A stretch of 26,704 bases of DNA, from assembly GCA_964431545.1 (NCBI GenBank), contig CAYSLC010000054.1, forward strand, positions 1 through 26,704, written 5' to 3'. The notes beneath the pieces were generated by a model. The model was given only the letters and a program-made list of their open reading frames with translations. It was not told where the DNA came from and made no database searches. Origin of the DNA: CAYSLC01 sp964431545 (GTDB lineage: Bacteria; Desulfobacterota; Desulfobacteria; Desulfobacterales; JAABSP01). Below, piece by piece: positions 13,961 through 22,041 of the stretch (position 1 is its first letter; each line of letters starts with the position of its first letter). The position numbers and the translations under genes were made by a program.

Positions 13961-15670
13961 TTATTCCACCTGCCCTTGTTTCCGCCGGGCCATCTCCTCG
14001 GCCTTCAGATCCTTTCGGAGGATCTTGCCCACGTTGGTCTTGGGCAGTTCGTCCCGGAACTCGATCTCCGCCGGCCACTTGTACTTGGCCAGCTTCGGCT
14101 TGCAGTAGTCCATCAGCTCCTCGGCCGTGGCGGTCTCCCCCTCCTTGAGGACGACGAAGACCTTGACCGCCTCCCCCCGGTGGGGGTGGGGGATCCCCAA
14201 CGAACAGGCCTCCTGGACCTGGGGATGCTCGTAGAAGACCTCGTCGATGTCCCGGGGGTAGATGTTGTACCCCCCCGAGATGATGAGATCCTTTTTCCGG
14301 TCGACGATATAGAAGTATCCTTCCTCATCCATCTTGGCGATGTCGCCGGTGTGGAGCCAGCCGTCGGGGGTGAGCACCTGGGCCGTCTCCTCGGGCATGT
14401 TCCAGTACCCCCGCATCACCTGGGGACCGCGGATCAACAGTTCGCCGGACTCTCCCACCGGCACGTCGGTCTCCCCGTCCTCGATGTCCACCACCCGGCA
14501 CTCCGTGTCCGGCACCGGGATCCCGATGCTGCCCACCTTCCGCTTCCCCTGAAAGGGGTTGACATGGGTTACCGGTGTCGTCTCGGTGAGGCCGTACCCC
14601 TCCACGATGATGGCGCCGGTCTTCTTTTCGAAGTCCCGGATCACCTCCACCGGCAGGGGGGCGCTGCCGGAAAAACACCCCTTGATCGAGGTCAGGTCGC
14701 TCTTTCCAATATCCTTGTGGTTGAGCATGCCGATATACATGGTGGGAACCAGGGGCGCGAAGGTGGGCTTGTGCTTGTTGACCGCCGTAAGGAGTTCTTC
14801 CGCCTGGGGCTTGGGGATCAGGATGTTGCCCCACCCGGCAAAGACGGCCAGGTTCATGGAGGTGGACATCCCGAAGACGTGGAAGAAGGGCAGCGCCCCC
14901 ATCATGGTCTCCGTGCCCGCCGTGAAGGCGGGGAACCAGGCGATCACCTGCTGGACCTGCTTGCTCAGATTGCCGTGGGTCAGAATCACCCCCTTGGAGA
15001 TGCCGGTGGTGCCGCCGGTGTACTGGTACATGGCCACATCGTCGAAGTTGAGTTCCACCGCCGGCGGTTCGGGGGCGAACCGGGAGAGAACCCCCTTCCA
15101 TTTCAGGACGTCCGGGGCCGGTTTGACCGAGGCTGCCAGCTTCTTCCGCTTGGCGACGAGGGGGAAAAGCAGATTCTTGGGAAAGGGGAGGTAGTCTCCG
15201 ATGGAGGTGTAGACGATCTGGCGGATCCGGGTCTTCTCCCGGAGGTCGATCATCCGGTTGGCCAGAAGATCGAGGGTGACGAGGACCGTGGCCCCGGAGT
15301 CGTTGAACTGGTGTTCCAGCTCCCGGTCCGAGTAGAGGGGGTTGTTCATGACCACCACCCCCCCGATCTTGAGGATCGCGAAATAGCTCACCACGCAGGG
15401 GATGACGTTGGGCAGGAGGATGGCGACGCTGTCCCCTTTCCGGACCCCGAAATCGGCAAGGCACGCGGCGAACCGGTCCACCATCTCGTTCAACTCCCGG
15501 AAGTCGACCTTGTACCCCTGGAAGAGGAGCGCCATCCGGTCCGGAAACCGACGGGCGGATCGTTCCAGAAATTCGGGCATGCAGGCCGATTCATACGTCA
15601 CCGTCTCCGGGACGCCGTCTTCGTAATGGGCGAGCCACGGTCTGTTCAGATACGGGGATGTCGTTGCCAA
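13961..15670 (-). CDS. fadD: Long-chain fatty acid-CoA ligase (AMP-forming), FadD-like
   Basis: A 569-residue adenylate-forming enzyme that activates fatty acids to acyl-CoA via acyl-AMP. The ATP-binding P-loop motif is YTGGTTGISKGVILTHGN. The A5 motif is EGYGLTETTPVTHVNP. A7/A8 are GWLHTGDIAKMDEEGYFYIV and DRKKDLIISGGYNIYPRDID. The A10 lysine is in LPKTNVGKILRKDL near the C terminus. The start is TTG 15670, supported by AAGGAGG six bases upstream. It is transcribed divergently from the FadF-etfBA operon. The intergenic region carries the FadR-type operator (15785-15802) and, closer to the start, a CCAATATTGG palindrome (15702-15711). Co-regulation with beta-oxidation genes is inferred. Confidence 0.93.
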   Translation of the reverse strand: MATTSPYLNRPWLAHYEDGVPETVTYESACMPEFLERSARRFPDRMALLFQGYKVDFRELNEMVDRFAACLADFGVRKGDSVAILLPNVIPCVVSYFAILKIGGVVVMNNPLYSDRELEHQFNDSGATVLVTLDLLANRMIDLREKTRIRQIVYTSIGDYLPFPKNLLFPLVAKRKKLAASVKPAPDVLKWKGVLSRFAPEPPAVELNFDDVAMYQYTGGTTGISKGVILTHGNLSKQVQQVIAWFPAFTAGTETMMGALPFFHVFGMSTSMNLAVFAGWGNILIPKPQAEELLTAVNKHKPTFAPLVPTMYIGMLNHKDIGKSDLTSIKGCFSGSAPLPVEVIRDFEKKTGAIIVEGYGLTETTPVTHVNPFQGKRKVGSIGIPVPDTECRVVDIEDGETDVPVGESGELLIRGPQVMRGYWNMPEETAQVLTPDGWLHTGDIAKMDEEGYFYIVDRKKDLIISGGYNIYPRDIDEVFYEHPQVQEACSLGIPHPHRGEAVKVFVVLKEGETATAEELMDYCKPKLAKYKWPAEIEFRDELPKTNVGKILRKDLKAEEMARRKQGQVE

Positions 15671-15753
15671 GGGAACCTCCTTTTTCGGTTGTAAAGATCA
15701 TCCAATATTGGTAGTCATTCGATTCGGCCGTCCGGGGCGGCACCATTTTTTTC

Positions 15754-15781
15754 TTGACGTCGGGCGCCGGCTTTGTTAACG
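15754..15781 (+). promoter_or_regulatory. Candidate promoter of the FadF-etfBA operon
   Basis: TTGACG at 15754-15759, a 16-base spacer and TTAACG (15776-15781), preceded by a T-tract and CTTGAC as at the tetR promoter. An alternative -10, TACAAT (15822-15827), would put the operator over its weak -35. The choice between them is open. Confidence 0.45.
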
Positions 15782-15784
15782 AAA

Positions 15785-15802
15785 TGAATGAGTGTTCATT
15801 CA
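15785..15802. promoter_or_regulatory. FadR-type operator, copy 2, between fadD and the FadF-etfBA operon
   Basis: TGAATGA, GTGT, TCATTCA; the symmetry extends outward to AATGAATGA/TCATTCATT (15783-15804). It matches the operator before the tetR gene at 15 of 18 positions. The location allows control of both divergent transcripts. Confidence 0.78.
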
Positions 15803-15853
15803 TTTTTTTTGAGAGCCACTATACAATTTATGAAAGGAGAAGGAAAGTAAAAA

Positions 15854-17932
15854 ATGGAAACCGCGCTCATACCCCCCGCCGATGCATCGATTCTGGGACT
15901 GCCCGGTGCTTTTTTCGCGGTCCTCATCCCCGTGGTCGGGGTGGCCGTGTTCACCTATATCATGGCCAAACGGCTCGCGCCCATGGTCCTCTCCGCCCCC
16001 GACCACCGGACCGACCGCCCGGTGGAGCGGATCATCGCGGTCCTGAAGCTCTGGCTCGGCCAGTTCAAGCAGCCGCGGTACCGGCTGGCGGGCGTTCTCC
16101 ACATCATCATCTTCGCCGGCTTCATCATCCTCTCCCTGCGGTCGATATCGCTGGTCCTCATCGGGGTGTCGGACACCTTCACCCTTCCCGGCCTCGGCGG
16201 CGGCGCGGGCCACCTCTATACCATTCTCAAGGATTATGCCGCCACCTTCATCTTCGTGGCCTGCGTCATCGCCGGGATCCGCCGGGGGTTCTTCAAGCCC
16301 GAACGGTACAAGGTTCCCCCACAATACGGCAAGGATCACACGGCGGAGGCCCTCTTCGTCCTGGCCCTCATCTGCACCCTGCTGATCTCCGAGGGCCTCT
16401 TCGAGGCGAGCGCCGTGGCGGCGAACATCCGTGCGGGGATCCCGGCGGAGCCCCTGGCGCCCCTGACCCTGGCCTGGCTCTTTACGGCGATGCTCCGGGG
16501 CGCCGCCCCGGACGCGCTCCAGTCGATCCATGTGGGGGCCTACTTCGTCCATGACCTCACCTTCTTCTTTTTCCTCTGCTTTCTTCCCCTTGGCAAGCAT
16601 TTTCACGTGATCACTTCCATTTTCAACGTCTTTTTCATGAAGCTCGACCGGGGGACCGTGAAGCCGGTCCGCTACGGGGTGGACGAGGAGAAGCTCGACG
16701 ACCTGGAATCCTTCGGGGTGAAGAATTACGAGGATTTCACCTGGAAGCACATCCTCGATTTCTACTCCTGCGCCGACTGCGGACGCTGTTCGGACCAGTG
16801 CCCGGCAAACGCGGTGGGCAGGCCCCTGTCGCCGCGGTTCATCACCATCAAGGCCCGGGACTACAACTTCGAACATTACCCCCTCCGGGGTCCCTTCAAG
16901 GCGGGCAAGCCGCTCATCGGATCGATCTACTCCGAGGACGAGATCTGGTCGTGCACCACCTGCGGGGCCTGCGAGGAGGAGTGCCCCCTGACCATCGAGT
17001 ACATCAACAAGATGGTCGATCTCCGCCGGGGGATGGTGGATGACGGCAACGTCCCCCAGTCCCTCCAGAAGCCCCTCCAGGCCCTGGAGAAGCGGGGCAA
17101 CCCCTACGGAAAGATGGAGAAGAAACGGGCCGAATGGACCAAGACGCTGAAGAAGGAGGAGGGGATCGAGGTCAAGGTGCTCGACGGCAAGAACGGCGGG
17201 GCCGAGGCTCTCTACTTCGTGGACAGCGTCACCTCCTACGACGACCGGATCCAGGAGATCGGCAAGGCCGCGGCCCGGGTGCTCGGGACCGCCGGCGTCG
17301 ACTTCGGGATCCTCGGCCCCGGCGAGGTGGACAGCGGCAACGAGGTGCGGCGCTTCGGGGAGGAGATGCTCTTCATGGAACTCCGGGAGCGGAACACCGA
17401 GGCGATCCTCGCCTCCGGGGCCCGGCGGATCATCACCGCGGACCCCCATGCCTTCAACACCTTCCGGAAGGACTACAACGGCCTCCCCCCGGTGGAGCAT
17501 ATCAGCCAGTTCCTGGCCCGGGCCATCCGGGAGGGGCGGATTCGGCTGTCGGCAAACGGGGACGAGGGCGCGGTCTACACCTACCACGACCCTTGCTATC
17601 TGGGCCGCCACAACCTGATCTACGACGATCCCCGGTCGGTGATCGACGCTATCCCCGGCATCAGAAGGGTGGAGATGGAGCGGTGCCGGGACCGCTCCTT
17701 CTGCTGCAGCGGCGGCGGCCTCTACCTCTTCTACGAGCCGGTGGAGGAAAAAAGGATGGGCCAGATGCGGGTGGAGATGGCAAAGGAGGCGGGCGCCAGC
17801 GTCATCGTCACGGCCTGCCCGTTCTGCATGGTCAACATCGAGGACGGCATCAAGACCAGCGGCATGGAGGGCCGGATCACGGCCATCGACCTCGTGGAGC
17901 TGGTGGACCGCCATCTGGTGAAAAACGGATAG
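15854..17932 (+). CDS. FadF-like membrane ETF:(mena)quinone oxidoreductase, heterodisulfide-reductase-related FeS protein
   Basis: A 692-residue fusion. The N-terminal ~260 residues hold several transmembrane helices like the NarI/HdrE haem-b subunit. A ferredoxin domain follows with two [4Fe-4S] motifs, Cys306/309/312/316 (CADCGRCSDQCP) and Cys367/370/373/377 (CTTCGACEEECP). The C terminus has two CCG-type cysteine-rich modules (HDPCYLGR at Cys581; SFCCSGGG at Cys617-618, then CPFC), the HdrD-like part. Such proteins encoded beside etfBA pass electrons from reduced ETF to menaquinone during beta-oxidation in Desulfobacterota and other anaerobes. ATG 15854 follows AAGGAGAAGG. It heads the operon with etfB (105-nt gap) and etfA and lies behind the FadR-type operator. 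Confidence 0.92.
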   Translation: METALIPPADASILGLPGAFFAVLIPVVGVAVFTYIMAKRLAPMVLSAPDHRTDRPVERIIAVLKLWLGQFKQPRYRLAGVLHIIIFAGFIILSLRSISLVLIGVSDTFTLPGLGGGAGHLYTILKDYAATFIFVACVIAGIRRGFFKPERYKVPPQYGKDHTAEALFVLALICTLLISEGLFEASAVAANIRAGIPAEPLAPLTLAWLFTAMLRGAAPDALQSIHVGAYFVHDLTFFFFLCFLPLGKHFHVITSIFNVFFMKLDRGTVKPVRYGVDEEKLDDLESFGVKNYEDFTWKHILDFYSCADCGRCSDQCPANAVGRPLSPRFITIKARDYNFEHYPLRGPFKAGKPLIGSIYSEDEIWSCTTCGACEEECPLTIEYINKMVDLRRGMVDDGNVPQSLQKPLQALEKRGNPYGKMEKKRAEWTKTLKKEEGIEVKVLDGKNGGAEALYFVDSVTSYDDRIQEIGKAAARVLGTAGVDFGILGPGEVDSGNEVRRFGEEMLFMELRERNTEAILASGARRIITADPHAFNTFRKDYNGLPPVEHISQFLARAIREGRIRLSANGDEGAVYTYHDPCYLGRHNLIYDDPRSVIDAIPGIRRVEMERCRDRSFCCSGGGLYLFYEPVEEKRMGQMRVEMAKEAGASVIVTACPFCMVNIEDGIKTSGMEGRITAIDLVELVDRHLVKNG

Positions 17933-18037
17933 ATCCCCCGCGTCATCTCCGTTCGGAAAACCGGGGAGGACCCGACGGTACCGCGGACGCGACCGGGGGC
18001 GAAAAAATGCGCGACAATCAAGAAAGGAGTGAACCAC

Positions 18038-18829
18038 ATGGAGATTCTGGTATGCGTGAAACGGGTGCCCGACACCTCTGAGAACGAGATCGAGATCAAC
18101 AGCTCGGGCTCCGACATCGAACGGGAGGATCTCGTCTATTCGGTCAACGAATGGGACAACTACGCCGTGGAGGAGGCGATCCAGATCCGGGACAAGGTGG
18201 GCGGAACCGTCACCGTGGTCTCGGTGGGCGGCGAGGACGCCGAGGAGGTGGTCCGCCGGGAGATGGCCATGGGCGCCGACAACGGCATCCTCCTCACCGA
18301 CGACGCGTTCGAGGGCGCGGACGGCCGGGGGATCGCGGCGGCCCTCAAGGCGGCCGTGGAGAAAGGAAAGTACGACCTGATCCTCACCGGGGCCCAGGCC
18401 GACGACGGGGCCGGTCAGGTGGGGGGCATGCTGGCGGCCATGCTCGACGTCCCCTTCGCCTCCCTGGTCAACCGGCTGGAGGTGGTGGACGACAAGAAGA
18501 TCAAGGTGGGCCGGGAGATCGCCGGCGGCAACCAGGAGATGAACGAGATGGACCTCCCCTGTGTCCTCTCGATCCAGACGGGCATCAACGAGCCTCGGTA
18601 CGTGGGGATCCGGGGGATCCGGAAGGTCGCCTCGGTGGAGATCCCCACCCACGGGGCCGGGGACCTGGGGTTGGACGCCGGCGTGGTCGGCCCGGACGCC
18701 GCCAAGGTCAAGCGCGTCGACTACTTCGTGCCCCCGGCCGGCGAGGGCGCCGAGATGCTGGAGGGCGGCACCGAGGAGATCGTCGAGAAACTGATCGAAC
18801 TGCTCAAATCCAAAGGAGGGATCAAATAA
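18038..18829 (+). CDS. etfB: Electron transfer flavoprotein beta subunit
   Basis: A 263-residue cytoplasmic subunit that with EtfA accepts electrons from acyl-CoA dehydrogenases. Family segments are the N-terminal ILVCVKRVPDTSENEI, the nucleotide-binding loop ALKAAVEKGKYDLILTGAQA and the DDGAGQVGGMLAAMLDVPFA segment. MDLPCVLSIQTGINEPRYVG lies toward the C terminus. ATG 18038 is preferred over the in-frame GTG 18029 because AAGGAG is at optimal spacing (8 nt). A single base separates its stop from etfA, so translation is coupled. Whether it is a simple or a bifurcating ETF is not settled from the sequence; the FadF partner argues for a quinone-linked, non-bifurcating role. Confidence 0.95.
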   Translation: MEILVCVKRVPDTSENEIEINSSGSDIEREDLVYSVNEWDNYAVEEAIQIRDKVGGTVTVVSVGGEDAEEVVRREMAMGADNGILLTDDAFEGADGRGIAAALKAAVEKGKYDLILTGAQADDGAGQVGGMLAAMLDVPFASLVNRLEVVDDKKIKVGREIAGGNQEMNEMDLPCVLSIQTGINEPRYVGIRGIRKVASVEIPTHGAGDLGLDAGVVGPDAAKVKRVDYFVPPAGEGAEMLEGGTEEIVEKLIELLKSKGGIK

Positions 18830-18830
18830 A

Positions 18831-19802
18831 ATGGCCCAACAGATTTTCGCATATATTCTGCACAAGGACGGGGTGGTGGACGACACGGCCCTGGAACTGG
18901 TGACGGCGGCCGGGAAGCTCGACCCCAACGCCTCGGTCACCGCCGTGGTCATGGGCTCCGGCATCGACGCGGTCTGCGGCGACGTGGCCGCCTCCTACGC
19001 CGAGGTCTGGAAGGTGGACAGCCCGGATCTGGCCCATCGGAACGCCGAGGTGGTCCGCCGGGCCCTGGTCAACCTGATCCCCAAGGGGAGCATCGTCCTG
19101 GTCCCCCACGAGCACTTCGGGATGGACCTCTCTCCGGGCCTCTCCATCAAGCTCGACGCCGCCTACGTGGCCGACGTGGTGGACTTCCAGGGGATGGCCG
19201 ACAACGAGGTCTCCCTGATCCGGGAGGAATACTCGGGACAGGTCTCCACCCATGTCACCTGCGACATCTCCGGCGGGGCGGTCTTCACCGTCCGGGCCGG
19301 CGCCTTTCCCCCGGACGAGAGCAAGTCGGCCGGAGGCGGCGTGGTCGACAAGACCGGGGATGCCGGGGACCTGAAGGAGACCACCCGCCGCTATCTGGAG
19401 ATCATCGAGGCGGAGGTGGGCGACGTGGACATCACCAAGAGCGAGGTCCTCGTCTCCGTGGGCCGCGGCATCGAGGATCAGGACAACCTGGAGATCATCG
19501 ACGAGCTGGCCGAGGCCATGGGCGCGGATGTCTCCTGCTCCCGGCCCATCGTCGACGCCAAGTGGCTGGAGAAGTCCCGCCAGGTGGGGACCTCCGGGCA
19601 GACGGTCAAACCGAAGGTCTACATGGCCCTGGGGATCTCCGGCTCCTTCCAGCACATGGGCGGCGTCAAGGGCAACCCCTTCATCATCGCCGTCAACAAG
19701 AACCCCAAGGCCCCCATCTTCCAGGTGGCCGACGTTGGGGTGGTGGCGGACATCCTGGAGTTCGTGCCGGAGCTGGCCGAAAAGGTGGCGGAGTCGAAGT
19801 AG
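18831..19802 (+). CDS. etfA: Electron transfer flavoprotein alpha subunit
   Basis: A 323-residue subunit binding the redox-active FAD. The C-terminal FAD domain is clear: VSVGRGIEDQDNLEII, then SRPIVDAKWLEKSRQVGTSG, VKPKVYMALGISGSFQHMGG and IIAVNKNPKAPIFQVADVGV, ending in a short helix. The N-terminal half (residues 1-200) is the ETF alpha/beta fold. ATG 18831 has AAAGGAGGG ten bases upstream, inside the end of etfB. It is the last gene of the FadF-etfB-etfA operon. The next gene is convergent, with a 161-nt gap between them. Confidence 0.95.
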   Translation: MAQQIFAYILHKDGVVDDTALELVTAAGKLDPNASVTAVVMGSGIDAVCGDVAASYAEVWKVDSPDLAHRNAEVVRRALVNLIPKGSIVLVPHEHFGMDLSPGLSIKLDAAYVADVVDFQGMADNEVSLIREEYSGQVSTHVTCDISGGAVFTVRAGAFPPDESKSAGGGVVDKTGDAGDLKETTRRYLEIIEAEVGDVDITKSEVLVSVGRGIEDQDNLEIIDELAEAMGADVSCSRPIVDAKWLEKSRQVGTSGQTVKPKVYMALGISGSFQHMGGVKGNPFIIAVNKNPKAPIFQVADVGVVADILEFVPELAEKVAESK

Positions 19803-19904
19803 CGGCCCGACGCGCCTTTTGACGTACCCTCATTCCCGGGGCGTCCCCCATCCGTGCGCGCGGCGCCGGAGCCGGGGGGCGTTTCCGGGCTTCCCTTCAA
19901 ACCG

Positions 19905-19933
19905 TATTCGCAAAGCTGAGCTTTTACGGAATA
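19905..19933. other. Imperfect inverted repeat in the gap after etfA
   Basis: TATTCGCAAAGCT and AGCTTTTACGGAATA form near-complementary arms around one base, between the convergent etfA and Lgt-like genes. There is no T-run, so its role as a terminator is uncertain. The remainder of the 161-nt gap shows nothing clear. Confidence 0.3.
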
Positions 19934-19963
19934 TCGTCGTGATGTCGGGTGACAGTTGCCGCT

Positions 19964-21016
19964 TCAAACCCGACCCTCCATCACATGGAAGGTGAGCGTT
20001 GACCCGGTGACCCGGCTTCGGCCGGTGTGGAGGAGAACGCCGACCCAGAGGAGCTGGAGGAGCAGGATCATCTCCGGCCGCCAGAGGTACGCGAGGCCCT
20101 TGCCGATGTCGGGTTTCAGGCCGAGGGTGCTTGGAAACAGGTAGACCGTCCCGATCGCGTAAAAGATGGACAGAACCCCCATGATCTGGTAGGCGGAGAT
20201 CTTCCCGCCCCCCCGGTGGTCCGCCCGCAGGAACTCCGAAACCGTCCGCCACGCCTGGGTCGCCACCAGGGTGATGAAGAAGGCGGAGAAGAAGAACCCC
20301 TTCAGGAACAGATAGGTCCCCAGAATCCCGCATCCGCAATAGATTACCGCGGTGACGGCCTGAATCGGCACCACCCGCTCCCCTTCGAGCCCCCCCGCAT
20401 AGCTGATCTTTTTCGTGGCCCCGGAGAACACGAAGCTCCTTCCTTCAAAGAGCCGCCTGACGGACCGATGGCAGTCGCACAACGCCTTTCCGTAGCAGCA
20501 TCCGAAGCTGATGCAGGCCAGCCGCCCGGTCCCCTCGCCGAAGGCATACCCCACGGCCAGCGCGGCCAGAAACGGGATGACGGGGATCCGGAATCCGGTC
20601 CCCACCCCCAATGTGGCGTTGATGGCCGCCAGGAGCCAGGGGGCGGCCACGATGCCCGCGAAGGAGGCACCGCCGGTGGTGAAGGTGTACCGTTTCTTCT
20701 CCACCACCCGGGCGATCATACTGGATGCGGGCATGCAGACGGCGAGCAGGCCGGCAACTGCGGCCCCGATGCCGGTCAGGGGGAGGGAAAGGGATCCCAG
20801 GAGCACGATGAATACCGTGATCCCCAGGACATAGGCGTTGGCGTTGAAAACACCGTAGAAGGTGATGTTTCGCCCCACCCATCCGCCGTTGCCATCTTTG
20901 TCCGTGGGAAGGGCGGCGAGGATCTGCCACCGCTCCCGGGGCAGGACCCTGAAGCCCCAGCCCAGCGCCAGGGCAAAAGCCATGGAGAGACCCAGCACAA
21001 ACAGTTCGTCGTTCAT
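19964..21016 (-). CDS. Lgt-family (prolipoprotein diacylglyceryl transferase-like) membrane protein, probably divergent in function
   Basis: A 350-residue protein with about seven or more hydrophobic segments. Its central part aligns by eye with E. coli Lgt: TGGASFAGIVAA with the Lgt GGMSFHGGLIG loop, GEGTGRLACISFGCCYGK with GAGRLGNFINGELWG, VVPIQAVTAVIY with RHPSQLYELLL, and EFLRADHRGG with EFFRQPD. The Lgt-essential Arg residues seem kept (Arg165, Arg264). The catalytic His of the SFHGG loop is Ala (Ala120), and Asn of GRLGN is Cys (Cys168). A Cys-rich stretch CCYGKALCDC follows. The start ATG 21016 overlaps the decarboxylase stop as ATGA; longer upstream frames are discarded. It is probably not the housekeeping Lgt; a role in lipid or acyl-group transfer is inference. 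Confidence 0.75.
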   Translation of the reverse strand: MNDELFVLGLSMAFALALGWGFRVLPRERWQILAALPTDKDGNGGWVGRNITFYGVFNANAYVLGITVFIVLLGSLSLPLTGIGAAVAGLLAVCMPASSMIARVVEKKRYTFTTGGASFAGIVAAPWLLAAINATLGVGTGFRIPVIPFLAALAVGYAFGEGTGRLACISFGCCYGKALCDCHRSVRRLFEGRSFVFSGATKKISYAGGLEGERVVPIQAVTAVIYCGCGILGTYLFLKGFFFSAFFITLVATQAWRTVSEFLRADHRGGGKISAYQIMGVLSIFYAIGTVYLFPSTLGLKPDIGKGLAYLWRPEMILLLQLLWVGVLLHTGRSRVTGSTLTFHVMEGRV

Positions 21017-22041
21017 CCGTCCATTCCTCCGCGTTCTCTTCTTCGCCCGATCCGGGAGCGCAGGGCCACCTCGGTCTCCACCAGGGGCCGTCCAAAGCCC
21101 TCGGAATACCGGGTCCGCACCCCCGGGCGGAACATGTTCATGATGATGTCGGGGGAAAATTCCACCCGTCCCTTCTGGAAGATGAGCAGGTCGGTGGAGC
21201 TGCCGGGCCGGTAGAGGCTTTTGGGCCGCCCTTTCTCCAGAAACATGCCCGGCCGCGGCGCCCGTGGGGCGTCGTATCGATGATCGCTGTAACACTGGAC
21301 GATCTCTCCGATCATCAGGGCGGCCACCTCGATCATCGCCACGAGGCCGACCCCCGTGCCGCCCTCGACATCGGTGTCGATCACCGTCACCGTTCTCCGG
21401 TTCCTTGAATAGGGGGTGGACAGCACCACCGTCGCCCCGGGGTTACAGGGGCGGTAGTCCCCCTCAATATCGTAAATGTCGGAGACCCGCCCGGAGACCG
21501 GCAGGTGGTTGTAGTGGTATTTCTCGGGTGTGAGCCTGAAGACGGCGAAATCGCCGTCCGAGAAGGCCTCGATCCACGGCGTCTTCGCGCCGAGCAAGGC
21601 CCGGAGACCGAAGAACTTCTCCTTGATAAAGATCCGGGAGGTCCGGGAAAAGGAGCCCGCCAGCATCTTGGCGTCCGCCGGGGAGACCACCGTGGACGGG
21701 TCGTCGTCCATGGGCCGGCGCTCCCAGTACCGGATCTTCCGTTCGAAGACCTTCCGGGGGGTATCCAGTGCTTCCGGTGGATCGACGCATTCGGAGAGAT
21801 CGATCCCGACGCTCCGGGCGCCGTCTCCGGCCCGGGAGAGCCATGGCCCAGCCAGGGAATCGTAGACCAGGAACCCCAGCAGACGCGACATCCGGGCCGA
21901 GGTCAGTGCCCGGAAAAGGACCGATCCCCGCTCCCGCGTATCGGAATAGACCGCGTTGACCAGACGATCCCCGAAGAGGCGCTCCGTCCGCACCCGCCCG
22001 GTCTCCCGCTCGATGTATTGATGAAGAGGGGGAGAGGTCAA
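21013..22041 (-). CDS. Phosphatidylserine decarboxylase-like enzyme (pyruvoyl family)
   Basis: A 342-residue member of the PSD family. Conserved elements are VVSPADAKMLAGS (Asp123), FRLTPEKYHYNHLPVSGRV (His176 and His179, matching YHRxH of E. coli Psd), and the self-cleavage region RPGSSTDLLIF. In that region Ser281 would become the pyruvoyl group, in place of the usual LGST. The Asp-His-Ser set for autoprocessing therefore looks complete. PSD makes phosphatidylethanolamine at the inner membrane; paralogues decarboxylate other substrates. The start is TTG 22041, overlapping the upstream stop as TTGA, with AAAGGGA upstream. Its stop overlaps the Lgt-like start (ATGA). Context with an unknown protein and an Lgt-like protein raises the possibility of a specialised rather than housekeeping role. 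Confidence 0.87.
   Translation of the reverse strand: MTSPPLHQYIERETGRVRTERLFGDRLVNAVYSDTRERGSVLFRALTSARMSRLLGFLVYDSLAGPWLSRAGDGARSVGIDLSECVDPPEALDTPRKVFERKIRYWERRPMDDDPSTVVSPADAKMLAGSFSRTSRIFIKEKFFGLRALLGAKTPWIEAFSDGDFAVFRLTPEKYHYNHLPVSGRVSDIYDIEGDYRPCNPGATVVLSTPYSRNRRTVTVIDTDVEGGTGVGLVAMIEVAALMIGEIVQCYSDHRYDAPRAPRPGMFLEKGRPKSLYRPGSSTDLLIFQKGRVEFSPDIIMNMFRPGVRTRYSEGFGRPLVETEVALRSRIGRRRERGGMDG

Noticed and set aside
13886..15694. 602-residue open frame on the plus strand
   Set aside because: Antisense to fadD and overlapping the terminator hairpins at 13888-13954.
15702..15711. CCAATATTGG palindrome in the fadD leader
   Set aside because: A 10-bp palindrome is short enough to arise by chance and no regulator or second copy was seen; mentioned only in the fadD entry.
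15800..18964. 1054-residue open frame on the minus strand
   Set aside because: It lies antisense to the FadF-like and etfB genes, whose FeS-cluster and flavoprotein motifs are clear. Its His/Asp/Gly/Val/Leu-rich composition is typical of the shadow frame of GC-rich genes.
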